Position numbers and translations under genes: made by a program | Shown: piece by piece, positions 36,332-45,390 of the stretch | Layout of the letters: every line of letters begins with the position of its first letter | How positions within the stretch are numbered: position 1 is the stretch's first letter | Notes under the pieces: generated by a model | Database searches by the model: none | Seen by the model: the letters and a program-made list of their open reading frames with translations, nothing else | What the model was told of the DNA's origin: nothing | NCBI GenBank assembly: GCA_963807925.1 | Contig: CAWEDP010000002.1 | Location: forward strand, 1,736,001 to 1,800,000 | From: CAWEDP01 sp963807925 | Lineage (GTDB): Bacteria; Acidobacteriota; Vicinamibacteria; Vicinamibacterales; CAVVIG01 | Length of the DNA stretch: 64,000 nt | Direction of reading: 5' to 3'

Positions 36332-37759
36332 GCCGACAGGACCTCCCGAACCCGCCATACCCCGGCCAGGTCGAGCACCGCCGGCGCTCCCATGCGTAGC
36401 TCCGATGCCACCCGCCCTTCTTCGTCGATGGCGAGCGCCGACGGCGTCCCGCCCGCGCCGAACACGCGCGCCGCGTCGGACTTGTGATCGAGCAGCACCC
36501 GCGACCGGAACCCTTGCTCGCGATTGGCCTTGGGCGATCCGGCGGAAATCACCACCAGCTCCGGAGCGTCCGCCCCCCGCATGCCTTCCCACGCCTTCGA
36601 GATCGCCCAGCATCCCCCGGCAGAAGCCGCAGGACGGATTCCAGAAGAGCAGCAGTATCCGTCGTCCGCGCAGCGTTGACAGATCCAGCGAGCCGCCGTT
36701 CAGATCTCTGAGCGCCAGCGACGGCACGCGGTCGCCCTGCCTGAGCGGCGGCGGCGCCGTGACGTCCTTCACCAGCCGCCGAATCGCCTCGGGCCCCATC
36801 ACGAGGGGGCTCGCCACCAGGCCGTCCTCGACGAGCACGGCGCTCGGCGTGCCGGGCGACAGGTAGGCCGTCGTCACCTCGCGGTCGGCCTGCAGCAGCA
36901 AGCCGTCGATACCGTGCGATCGGCTCTTCTCCAGGTTCACCTCGCGCGCGCCGCGGCTGATCGGGACGATGGTGAGGCGCTCGGCGTGCTCGCGCTGCCA
37001 GCGGCCCACGTCGGGCAGAATCGCCTCGCACGCGCTGCAGCCGGGCTCGGTGAACACGAGCAGGACCGGCCGTCCGGGCACGCGAAGCGTCTGCAGCGTC
37101 ACCGCGCCGCCGTGCAGGCTGGACAACGTGAACGCGGGCGCCGCGCTGTGCAGCGGGAGCCCGGCCTCCTGCGGCACCTCGGGCTTCATCCCGATCTTCG
37201 CGTCGAGCGCGTCGAGCCGCCGGAGCATCCGGCCGTTCTGCCGGAGCAACTGGTACAGCACCAGGAGGCCGACGATGGTTTCGACGAGGATGACGAGGGT
37301 GAGGACGACGACGGGAGCCAGGGTCCGGCTAAAGCCGGACACTACAGACGCCAGGGGAGTCGCGCTCGATGGCGACAGCACGAATCCGGCGAGGGCGGCG
37401 AGCACGAGATTGCGCGCCACCGTGGTCCAGCCGGCGGGCGACGAGTGGAGCTGACCGAAACAGTGGCACTCGGGCGCGCGGCCGCGGGCCAGGCTCACCA
37501 CGATGGCCGCGATGAACGCGCCCAGCAGCACGAGCGATCCGAATGCCCCGGCGCGCGCCCACCGTTCCGTCGTCAGCGCCAGCGCGCAGGCCAGCTCCGC
37601 GAGCGGCAGCAGAACGGCGATCGACGGCACGAGCCACGCGGGCACGCCGAAATCGCGCAGCGAGGTCCGCGAGCCCGCGCGGTCCGCCAGCTTCGCGACG
37701 CCGGCTACCGCAAAGACGGCGGCAAGCGCGAGACGGGCTGCAATCAGCATGGCAGTCAA
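36328..37759 (-). CDS. MauE-like membrane protein fused to thioredoxin/TlpA domains, frameshifted, with an in-frame REP
   Basis: 477 codons after removing one base. Residues ~1-140 are a four-helix MauE/DoxX-type domain (LAAVFAVAGVAKLADR; ECHCFGQL). Next comes the REP-encoded peptide VVSGFSRT, a further helix, and two thioredoxin-like regions. The first has the active-site-like FTEPGCSACEAI and the second FWNPSCGFCRGML (CxxC). The frame is lost near 36596-36600 after the second CxxC and resumes as AWEGMRGADAPELVVISAGS. MauE and MauD-like partners form disulfides in periplasmic proteins. A 14-Cys secreted protein is encoded 2.7 kb upstream. The stop overlaps the Wzm start. Confidence 0.75.
37322..37345 (+). 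repeat. REP palindrome inside the MauE-thioredoxin gene
   Basis: The core is GTCCGGCTAAAGCCGGAC followed by ACTAC. It is translated on the minus strand as part of SVVSGFSRTLAP, a linker between membrane helices. The same unit recurs at 53.4, 57.5, 60.1, 60.7 and 62.1 kb. Confidence 0.85.
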
Positions 37760-37789
37760 CGATCGATCCTCACGTCGTGGTTTTGTTTC

Positions 37790-37835
37790 GGGTCCGGCTC
37801 GTTTTGGGTCCGGCTAAAGCCAAAGCCGGACACTA
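37790..37835 (+). repeat. Degenerate REP copies between genes
   Basis: A half-unit (GGTCCGGCT) at 37791-37799 is followed at 37808-37835 by a unit with a doubled AAAGCC arm ending in CCGGACACTAC. It fills much of the 82-bp gap between the O-antigen-ligase gene and the MauE gene. Confidence 0.7.
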
Positions 37836-37841
37836 CGCGAA

Positions 37842-40403
37842 CTACGGCTGGCTCGTTCTCGCGAGGCTCACGTCGTCGATCCACGCAGTGCCGCGAATCA
37901 GGCTGTCGAACTTCAGCGACGGCGTCCGCTCGACGCTGATCCGGACGAGACCGGGCGCGGGCGGCGCGTCGAACACTCGCTCGACCAGCGTCCAGTCGTT
38001 CGTGCCGCGCAAATCATCGGTCGTGACGTCGAGAGTCTTCGGCGCAGCGTCGTTCACGACGCGAAGATGCAGACCCTGATCGGTGGACAGCTCCTCGGTG
38101 CGCACGTACGCCTGAATCCGATATCGGCCCGGCCTCAGGAACACGATCTGCTCGACGCCCGTTCGGCCCGGATTCGCACTGCCGTCGAACCGGAGCCGGA
38201 GCGACCGGGCGCCGGTCCGGCGCACCGCGGGATCGAACTCGATGGCCGCGGCGGCCGCCCGCCGATCGACCCGCCAGTCGAACCGGCACCCGCTGGGCTC
38301 GGTGTCGAAACCGCCGTTGAAGACCAGATTCGTGTCCGGATACCCGAGGCTCCGCCCGCGCACGTAGGCAGCCCAGCCTCTCGCGGCCGCATCGGGCTCG
38401 TTCTTGGCCACCAGGAAGTCCACGTACCGACGGCCCAGATCGTCGTCGCCGTCCCCCCGCGCGAGCATCCAGTCCCACGCCTCGACGACGTCGCCGGCGC
38501 TGTCGCCGTGCAGCAGCTCGCCGAAGTACGCCTGAACGGACCGGCAATCCGGCAGGGCGTCGCGAAGCGCATCGCCGACCGGCACCTTGCGATACTCGAG
38601 GTCGGCAAACGCCGCCCGGTCGATGTCGTCGCCGGCGCTCAGACCGCGGGCTATCAGCGCAAGCGCGGGCCGCGTCTCGCCGGCATCGAAATGAAAATCG
38701 GCCGACGCCAGCAGGATCGACGGCGACCGGGGCGCGAGGCCGACCGCGCGGTTGTAGGCGTACCGCGCTCGCGTGACGTCGCCCCCCTTCTGCAGCGCCT
38801 CGCCAACGTCGTCCCACCGGTCGGGCGCGGCGGAATCGCGCGCGAGGTAGCGAATCAGATCGTCCACCGGCACGTTCGCCACGGCGCCCTCGGGCGCGCG
38901 CCGCAACGTCCCGAGCGCCGCGTCGCTGTCGCAGATGCCAAAGCGGCAGAACATTCGTTCAGCCACCGGATCCTGATGGAACCGCTGCAGGAACAGCAGC
39001 CATGTGGACGACGATGCGACCGTGAAGACGATGACGGCGGGCACGGCCGCAAACCAGGCGGCGCGCGTCAGGCGCGGAAGCTGCACGTGGTGCGACCGGT
39101 CCGCGCGCGCTGGCAGACCTGCGGCAATCCCGGCCACCCACGAGAGCACCATCGCGTTCGACAGCACGTACGCGTTGAACTCGGACACCGCATGCGCCAG
39201 GAACGCCGTGAGACCGCCGACGCACGCGAGTCCGAGCAGACGGACATCGCGGGTCGCGTCCGATGTCGCGACCCGCAGGGCCCGCCAGAGCACCACGGAC
39301 ATCAACGCCGCAGGCACCAGCCAGCCGACGACGCCGAGCTCGGCGAGAAGCTGCACGTAGTCGTTGTGCGCGTTCACCCAGGCCAGCGAAAGGCCGTAGG
39401 TCTGGTACGGCAGGAGACCCGGATACAGGTTGCCGAGGCCGACGCCGAACAGCGGATAGGCGCCCACCAGGTGCAGCGTGTCGCGCCAGATGGGCAGCCG
39501 CCCCTCGCTCGGGTCGCTGGTGGTCAAGACGCCGAACTGCTCGATCAAGCCGATCGGCGCCAGGCAGACAAACGCCACGATCGCGGACACGACGAGGAAG
39601 GCCATCAGCGACGCACGGCTCCGGCCCGACGAGAGGCGGGAGACCTCGACGATGCCCATCGCCAGCAGCGCGACCAGCATCGCCATCGTCCCGCCCTTCG
39701 ACAGCGACAGCGGCACGGCAATCAGCATCAGCGCAGCCGACAGCAGAAAGAGCAAACCGAGGACTGTTGCGGGCAGCCTGTTCCCGCCCGTCCAGCGACC
39801 GCCGACCACCATCGCGGCGGCGCCGGCCGCCGCTAACGGGACGATCATCTCCAGCAGGCCTGCGAAGTGATTCTTGTTGGCGAACGCCCCGGTGAGCGGG
39901 CCGACTCCGTTGGCCGGCGCCTGGCTGAACGCCACGATCGTCTCGAGGACGCCAATCGCAATCAGCGGGACAGCCGCCCACCACCATCGTCCATTCGATT
40001 GCCGGACGAAGTGGCGCACGCTCAGGAAGATTGCGGCGCATCCGGTCACTCGAACCAGATGCACCGACGTCGCCGGCGCCGAGATCGTGAGGGGCGCAAA
40101 CGACGGTGCCGTCGTCACTCCGCCAAGAGCGTTCGCCAGCTCCGCGCGGCCGGGCGAAAGGATTCCAAGCAGCCAGAGCGGCAGCGGCACCAGCTGGATG
40201 GCGACGGCTGCGGGAACCAGCACCGCGAGGCCGTCGATGACACGGTCGAATCGAGAATGGGACTCGCACGTCAACACCGGGAACAGACAGAGGGCGCCGG
40301 CCAGGCCGGCGAGCAGGAGCGACACGCTCGAGTCGTACGGCGCGTCGCCCCCGCCGCTGACGACCGCATAGAACACTGCGATCGTCGCCAGCCCGAGAGA
40401 CAA
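37842..40403 (-). CDS. O-antigen ligase/polymerase (WaaL-like) with TPR and C-terminal carbohydrate-binding-like domain
   Basis: About 850 aa. Some twelve membrane helices cover the first ~440 residues, with the Wzy_C/WaaL signature region GAFANKNHFAGLLEM and SLAWVNAHNDYVQLLAELG (HNDYL-like motif). A helical repeat region follows (ARYAYNRAVGLAPRSPSILLASADF). The end is a beta-sandwich (LVFNGGFDTEPSG...WIDDVSLART) resembling CBM4/9-type modules. No ATG or GTG exists at the expected N-terminus. I place the start at a TTG (40403); a lost base near there is also possible. Probably ligates or polymerises lipid-linked glycan in the periplasm. Confidence 0.75.
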   Translation of the reverse strand: MSLGLATIAVFYAVVSGGGDAPYDSSVSLLLAGLAGALCLFPVLTCESHSRFDRVIDGLAVLVPAAVAIQLVPLPLWLLGILSPGRAELANALGGVTTAPSFAPLTISAPATSVHLVRVTGCAAIFLSVRHFVRQSNGRWWWAAVPLIAIGVLETIVAFSQAPANGVGPLTGAFANKNHFAGLLEMIVPLAAAGAAAMVVGGRWTGGNRLPATVLGLLFLLSAALMLIAVPLSLSKGGTMAMLVALLAMGIVEVSRLSSGRSRASLMAFLVVSAIVAFVCLAPIGLIEQFGVLTTSDPSEGRLPIWRDTLHLVGAYPLFGVGLGNLYPGLLPYQTYGLSLAWVNAHNDYVQLLAELGVVGWLVPAALMSVVLWRALRVATSDATRDVRLLGLACVGGLTAFLAHAVSEFNAYVLSNAMVLSWVAGIAAGLPARADRSHHVQLPRLTRAAWFAAVPAVIVFTVASSSTWLLFLQRFHQDPVAERMFCRFGICDSDAALGTLRRAPEGAVANVPVDDLIRYLARDSAAPDRWDDVGEALQKGGDVTRARYAYNRAVGLAPRSPSILLASADFHFDAGETRPALALIARGLSAGDDIDRAAFADLEYRKVPVGDALRDALPDCRSVQAYFGELLHGDSAGDVVEAWDWMLARGDGDDDLGRRYVDFLVAKNEPDAAARGWAAYVRGRSLGYPDTNLVFNGGFDTEPSGCRFDWRVDRRAAAAAIEFDPAVRRTGARSLRLRFDGSANPGRTGVEQIVFLRPGRYRIQAYVRTEELSTDQGLHLRVVNDAAPKTLDVTTDDLRGTNDWTLVERVFDAPPAPGLVRISVERTPSLKFDSLIRGTAWIDDVSLARTSQP

Positions 40404-40420
40404 GCGTATGCTGGCGTTCG

Positions 40421-40756
40421 TTACGTGCAAACCGTGCAGCCGCTCGCGCAGCGGCCGCCGCTCGAGGACGCGCAGGTGCCGTTGCCGCACGTGCACTGTC
40501 CCGGGAGGCAGCAGGCAGCGTCGTTGCCGTGCTTGGCGCAGCAGGTGCCGGGATTGCAGCAGATGGAGTTGGCGACGCCGTTCCCGCACGAATACTGCGG
40601 CGAGACGCAGCTGGGAGGCTTGGCGGCAGCTGCGGATTTCTGGCCGAGGACGCCGAGCACCGTTGCGGCCAGCGCGCTGCCGATCAGCCGGAACGCCTGC
40701 CGCCGCGGCATCGGGCTCGCCAGGATCCGGGCGGTGGCGTCGAAAAACGAGTCCAT
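40421..40756 (-). CDS. Tat-type secreted Cys-rich small protein (14 Cys)
   Basis: This is a 111-aa protein. The N-terminus MDSFFDATARILASP leads to PRRQAFRLIGSALAATVLG, a twin-arginine-like export signal, with cleavage expected near SAAAAK. The mature ~65 residues hold 14 Cys, including CC pairs (SICCNPGTCCAKHG, DAACCLPGQCTCGNGTC), so they should be folded by multiple disulfides. There is no heme CxxCH motif. It has an AAGGAGC ribosome site set in a short tandem repeat. The disulfide-forming MauE-thioredoxin fusion lies downstream in the same direction and is a plausible folding partner. Confidence 0.75.
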   Translation of the reverse strand: MDSFFDATARILASPMPRRQAFRLIGSALAATVLGVLGQKSAAAAKPPSCVSPQYSCGNGVANSICCNPGTCCAKHGNDAACCLPGQCTCGNGTCASSSGGRCASGCTVCT

Positions 40757-40768
40757 ATGTTCAGCTCC

Positions 40769-40832
40769 TTCTCTATGTCTTCTCTATGTCGTCTTCTCTA
40801 TGTCGCGCCCTGGATTACGTGGCGCCCTGGAT
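40769..40832. repeat. Two short tandem repeats at the wecA/Cys-rich gene junction
   Basis: TTCTCTATGTC occurs three times (40769-40779, 40780-40790, 40794-40804). GCGCCCTGGAT occurs twice 17 bp apart (40805-40815, 40822-40832), the second copy overlapping the end of the WecA-like gene. The ribosome-binding site of the Cys-rich gene lies at the edge of the first repeat. It looks like recent slipped-strand duplication. Confidence 0.75.
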
Positions 40833-42303
40833 GACACGTTCCGGCTTCAACGGCTCCGCGACCGGCGGCATCCGTTCCTCCGCTGTGGGTGAGTCGATCT
40901 CCGGCCGCGGCGATTCAACCAACCGCTGCGAAGCCAGCGATCGCTGCAGGATCTCGACGACGGAGCTGATGGCGACGGCATGCCGGACCGAGGACCGCGC
41001 CGCATACTTGAAGTTCACGTATCCGCCCTCGTCGAGCGGAATCCGGATGGTGCAGCAGTGGGCCGGCTCCGCCGACTCGCTCCGCATCTCGTAGACCTGT
41101 CCTCCGAAGGCCATTCGCACGTGCGGGCACTCGAACTCGCGGCCCACCTCGCGCACGACCTCCCAGTAGTCGTCGGCGGTGACGGCGGCGGCGGCCTTTC
41201 GCTCGAAGCCCTCGACGAAGAGCCGCGCATTGACGATGTGCCGGAACGTGCCCGCCAGGACCAGGTGATGGGCGGTGTCGAACTCGGCGTACCCGACCAG
41301 CTGCACGCCGACCCAGACCACCAGGCAGAACACGACGAGCAGCAGTCCGTCGAATCTGTTGGCGGGCCAGGTCTGGAGCAGCGAGAAGATGGCCGCCACG
41401 CCGCACACGCCGTACATCAGCAGCGCCACCTGCCGGGCGGTGAGCCCGCGATCGAGCAGCCGATGATGAAGATGATGGCGGTCGGCACCGAAAATCGGCT
41501 GCCGCCGGAGAAACCGGCGCGCGATGGAGATGCCAGTATCGAGGAGCGGCACCGAGAGCGCCATCAGCGGCGCCGTCATGCCGAGCAGCGTCGCCGACTT
41601 CTGGCTCCACAAGGCGGCAAAGCAGCCGAGCATGAAGCCGATCGTCAGGCTGCCGGAGTCGCCGAGGAAGATCGACGCGGGGTTGAAGTTGTAGCGGAGA
41701 AATGCCAGCAGGGCGCCGACGAGCGGCGCCGTCGCAATCGCCAGGAGCGCGTTGTTGTGCAGCAGCGCGGCCGCCAGAGTGGTGAACGCCGCGAACAGCC
41801 CGACGCCGGTCGCGAGCCCGTCGAGGCCGTCGATCAGGTTGAACGCGTTCGAGCAGAGGACCAGCCAGCCGACGGTAATCGGGAGCGTTAACCACCCGTG
41901 CGCGGCATACCCGACGAAGCCAATCACCTGGACGCCGTTGACGTACGCCAGCACCGCGGCAAACAGCTGGCCGCACAGCTTCTCCCACGACCGGAGCCCG
42001 ACGAGATCGTCCAGGAGACCGACCGTGAACACGACGAGAATCGACGGAACGAGGCCCATCGCGAAGGGCACGTTCACGCGGTCGGTTCGCGTTGAGCGGC
42101 GAGACGAGGAACAGCCCGAGCGCGCCGATGTACGCCAGCGCGATCGCGATGCCACCGGTCCGAGGCGTCGGGGTGGCGTGCTGCTTCCGCTTGGCGTTCG
42201 GGCGATCAAGGAGCCCGAGCCGCTGCGACCAGGCCCGGACGAACGGCGTCAGGACCAGGCAGGCGATGAACGAGACGGCGCTCAGAAAGATGATGGAGTA
42301 CAC
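40815..42303 (-). CDS. WecA-type UDP-sugar:undecaprenyl-phosphate sugar-1-P transferase, frameshifted
   Basis: 496 codons after removing one base at 42083-42090. The N-terminus [21 protein letters not shown] and [15 protein letters not shown] are followed by the shift within [14 protein letters not shown]. After that come [35 protein letters not shown] (catalytic Asp region), [15 protein letters not shown] and [14 protein letters not shown] (the HHxHH motif of WecA/TagO). After the ~330-residue membrane core there is a cytoplasmic extension ([19 protein letters not shown] to IQGAT). It should initiate repeat-unit synthesis on undecaprenyl phosphate. Confidence 0.82.
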
Positions 42304-42343
42304 GACGGATACCTACGACGGCAGATTCACGGCGCGATCGGCG

Positions 42344-43603
42344 TCAACGCACGGTTTCGTGAGGAATCGGGCGGGCGACGCCGCCGCCCACCCTGCGCGG
42401 GGCGGGTCCGAACGCCGCCCGCTCGAGCACGAACGCCATGTTGGCGAGGAGCCGGTCGCGGCGATAGTCGGCGGCGACATCGGCCTCCGGTCGATGCCCG
42501 TTCGCCGGGTCGCACCGACCGTCGGAGGCCGATTCGACATGCTGGACGACGGCATCGGCGTCTCCGTGGTCGGCGACGAACCGGGGGGCCAGATCCATGA
42601 CGTGGCTGACGGGCGGTCCGACGTAGAGCATGGGGATGCCGAGCGTCAGGATGTTGTAGACCTTGCACGGGTGCACGATGCCGACAAACGGCGCGCCCAT
42701 CACCACCACGTGCAGGTCCGCGGCCGACAGCGACGCCGCCAGCCCGTCCAGCGGCTGATACGGAAGGGTCGTCACGTTGCCCAACTGATGCTGGGTGACG
42801 AAGCGCTTCACCGCCGGGAACTCGCTGCCGCCGCCCACGAAGCAGAACACGATGTCCGGTCGATCCCGGAGCCGTCGCGCCGCCTCGAGCACCGTGTCGA
42901 GCGGGTGGCAGGGGCTGTGGTTGCCCGAGTACATGACAACGAACTTGCCGTCGAGCCCGTGCTGCTGCCGGAAACGGGTCCGGCCTTCAGCGTCGTACCG
43001 GACCACGTCCTCGCGGGGCCACGGCGGCAGCGTGACGATCTTGTGCGGCGACACGCCCTTGTCCTGGATGCGGTCCGCCATGAACCGGTCGAGCGCCACG
43101 ACCGTCGTCGCCCGGCGCAGCCCGTAGCCAAGCATCGCCACGAGGCCTTTCGTCGTGAACGACTGCCGGCGGAGCCACCCGGCCGCGAGCGCCTCGTCCG
43201 GGTTGAGGTCCATCACCCAGAAGACGAAGCGGCCGCCCTTGAGCGTGACGAACGCCGCGCCCAGCCACGAGATGAGCGGCGGCGACGTCATCGCCACCAC
43301 GACGTCGAACCGCGGAAGGCCGCCGAGATGGAACGCGCAGCTCGCGAGGAAGCTTCCGAAGTCTGCCGCGCGGCGCCATCGCGACGCCTTGCCGAGGTGA
43401 CACGACGGGATGCGCCGGATGCGAACGCCGCGCCACACTTCCGAGCGCGCGTATCGTTCGGCCGGGTTGTCGTAGGCCCGACGGCCGCAGACGACGGTCA
43501 CGTCGTGTCCGCGCTCGACGAGCCGCACGGCCAGATCGCTGGCCTGCTGCGCCGTCGCGGCGACGTCGGGATGAAACGTCTGGTTGAGGAAGAGGACTCT
43601 CAC
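42344..43603 (-). CDS. GT4 glycosyltransferase (WbuB-like)
   Basis: 419 aa, intact. It has MRVLFLNQTFHPDVAATAQQ, typical of the WbuB/GT4 group acting early in O-antigen assembly. The DVVVAMTSPPLISWLGA loop, VMYSGNHSPCHPLDTVLEAAR (donor domain), CFVGGGSEFPAVKRFV and GIVHPCKVYNILTLGIP (EX7E-like region) also fit. The last ~70 residues are Arg/Gly rich. It is downstream of the carbamoyltransferase gene with a 23-bp gap. Confidence 0.85.
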   Translation of the reverse strand: MRVLFLNQTFHPDVAATAQQASDLAVRLVERGHDVTVVCGRRAYDNPAERYARSEVWRGVRIRRIPSCHLGKASRWRRAADFGSFLASCAFHLGGLPRFDVVVAMTSPPLISWLGAAFVTLKGGRFVFWVMDLNPDEALAAGWLRRQSFTTKGLVAMLGYGLRRATTVVALDRFMADRIQDKGVSPHKIVTLPPWPREDVVRYDAEGRTRFRQQHGLDGKFVVMYSGNHSPCHPLDTVLEAARRLRDRPDIVFCFVGGGSEFPAVKRFVTQHQLGNVTTLPYQPLDGLAASLSAADLHVVVMGAPFVGIVHPCKVYNILTLGIPMLYVGPPVSHVMDLAPRFVADHGDADAVVQHVESASDGRCDPANGHRPEADVAADYRRDRLLANMAFVLERAAFGPAPRRVGGGVARPIPHETVR

Positions 43604-43626
43604 GGGACTCTCGGCCGGGGGGGCCG

Positions 43627-45390
43627 CTACGCGACAGTTTCTTCGGCGAGCGGGCCACCCGCCACGCCGGTCCGGTTGCGCGCCTTTCGCGCGAGGAACG
43701 ATCCGATCGCGAGGACGTCCATGTTCGTCCGCTCGAAGCAGTCGATGGCCTGCGCCGGCGTGTTGACGATCGGCTCGTTCTCGTTGAAAGAGGTATTGAT
43801 GAGGACGGGGACGCCCGTCAGCTCGCCGAAGCGGTGCAGCAGCCGCCAGTAGAGCGGGCTCACGTCACGCTCGACCGTCTGCAGCCGGCCGGTGCCGTCC
43901 TCGTGGGTGACGGCCGGAATCACGTCGCGCTGACGCGGCTTGATCTTGTACGCCTGCACCATGAACGGCGACGGGTAGCTCGTTTCGAAGAAGTCGCCGG
44001 TCGCCTCGGCCAGCACCGACGGGCAGAAGGGCCGGAACGGCTCGCGGAACTTGATCCGCTTGTTGAGCGTGTCCTTCATGTCCCTGCGGCGCGGATCCGC
44101 CAGGATGCTGCGGCCGCCGAGCGCGCGGGGCCCGAACTCCATGCGCCCCTGGAACCAGCCGACAATCCTGCCGTCGGCCAGGTCGCGAGCGGTCTCGTCG
44201 ATCAACCGGGACTGGTCGCACCGGGCGCCCTCGATGCCGCGCGCGTTCAACTCGCGCTCGATCTCGGCGTCCGTGTACTCGGGGCCGTACTGAACGTGAC
44301 GCATCACGAACCCGCGCGGCTTCCCGAGCAGTTCGTGCCAGACGTGCAGGGCGGCGCCAATCGACGTCCCCGCGTCGTGCGCGGCCGGCTGGACGTACAC
44401 GTCCGTGAACGGCGTCCGATCGAAGAGCATGCCGTTGGCCACGCAGTTCAGCGCCACCCCGCCGGCCAGGCACACCTTCTTCAGGCCGGTTCGCTGCTGA
44501 ACCTCGTTGAGCAGCGCGAAATAGCACTCTTCGAGAACGAGCTGGGCGGACGCGGCCAGGTCTACGTGCCGGTGCTGGAGCGGCGACCGAGGGGTCCGGG
44601 CTGGGCCGAACGTCTCGACCATCTTCTGCGAGTACACGGGCCCGAGCGCCGGCTCGCCGCCGTCCCACGTCATCTCGACGCCGGTGGAATGGTGGGTGAA
44701 GTACTCGAGGTTCAGACGGACCTCGTCGCCGTCCACGCGCACCATCTCGCGAACGCGTCTGGCGAAGCGCGGCGTGCCGTACGCCGAGAGGCCCATCATC
44801 TTGTACTCGTCGCCGTACTTGGGAAAGCCGAGGTACTGCGTGACCGCCGTGTAGAACAGGCCCAGCGAATGGGGAAACCTGACCGAGCCCTGCACGTCGA
44901 TGTGGTTCCCGCGCCCCACGCCCCACATCACGCTGCTGAAGTCGCCGAACCCGTCGATCGACACCACGGCGGCCTCGTCGAACGGCGAGGCGAAGAACGC
45001 GCTCGCGAGATGGGCTCGATGGTGCTCGACGAAGTGCAGGCGCACGCGTTCAGCATGCGGGATGCCCGAGTCCGACAGCCGCTTCGCCAGCCGCGCCACG
45101 TCGACGGCGTTCTTCGCGCGCGAGGCGGTGCGCCGCCAGTCGCCCGGACGCGCGAGCACGCGGCCGACCTTCGCCCAGAAATGCGCCCGCGGATCGCGTG
45201 AGATGGCGACGTGCTCGAGGTCGCCGGGAGCGCTCCCGTCCAGACAGGCGCGGGCCGCGAGCGCCGGAAACCCCGCCCAGTGCTTGATCCGGTTCAGCCG
45301 CTCTTCTTCGATGGCCGACACGAGGCGGCCGTCCTCGAGCAGCGCGGCCGACGCGTCGCCATGAAACGCGTTCAGGCCGAGAATCTTCAC
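43627..45390 (-). CDS. NodU/CmcH-family O-carbamoyltransferase
   Basis: 587 aa from the GTG at 45390, which overlaps the glycosyltransferase stop (GTGA); the open frame further upstream belongs to no gene. The N-terminal Kae1-like domain has KILGLNAFHGDASAALLEDG, VEHHRAHLASAFFASPF (metal-binding HxxxH) and VVSIDGFGDFSS. The C-terminal domain has WFQGRMEFGPRALGGRSI and the VLINTSFNENEPIV strand. The family transfers carbamoyl from carbamoyl phosphate to sugar hydroxyls through a carbamoyl-adenylate. It is expected to decorate the exported glycan. Confidence 0.88.
   Translation of the reverse strand: MKILGLNAFHGDASAALLEDGRLVSAIEEERLNRIKHWAGFPALAARACLDGSAPGDLEHVAISRDPRAHFWAKVGRVLARPGDWRRTASRAKNAVDVARLAKRLSDSGIPHAERVRLHFVEHHRAHLASAFFASPFDEAAVVSIDGFGDFSSVMWGVGRGNHIDVQGSVRFPHSLGLFYTAVTQYLGFPKYGDEYKMMGLSAYGTPRFARRVREMVRVDGDEVRLNLEYFTHHSTGVEMTWDGGEPALGPVYSQKMVETFGPARTPRSPLQHRHVDLAASAQLVLEECYFALLNEVQQRTGLKKVCLAGGVALNCVANGMLFDRTPFTDVYVQPAAHDAGTSIGAALHVWHELLGKPRGFVMRHVQYGPEYTDAEIERELNARGIEGARCDQSRLIDETARDLADGRIVGWFQGRMEFGPRALGGRSILADPRRRDMKDTLNKRIKFREPFRPFCPSVLAEATGDFFETSYPSPFMVQAYKIKPRQRDVIPAVTHEDGTGRLQTVERDVSPLYWRLLHRFGELTGVPVLINTSFNENEPIVNTPAQAIDCFERTNMDVLAIGSFLARKARNRTGVAGGPLAEETVA

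Noticed and set aside
35432..37759. A single 775-aa MauE-redoxin-ABC permease fusion
   Set aside because: It arises only because a frameshift near 36598 joins two frames. Corrected, the redoxin ends at 36328 and the permease starts at 36331.
38067..39836. 589-aa open frame on the plus strand
   Set aside because: It is antisense to the O-antigen-ligase gene; composition is charged and low-complexity, with no motif or start context.
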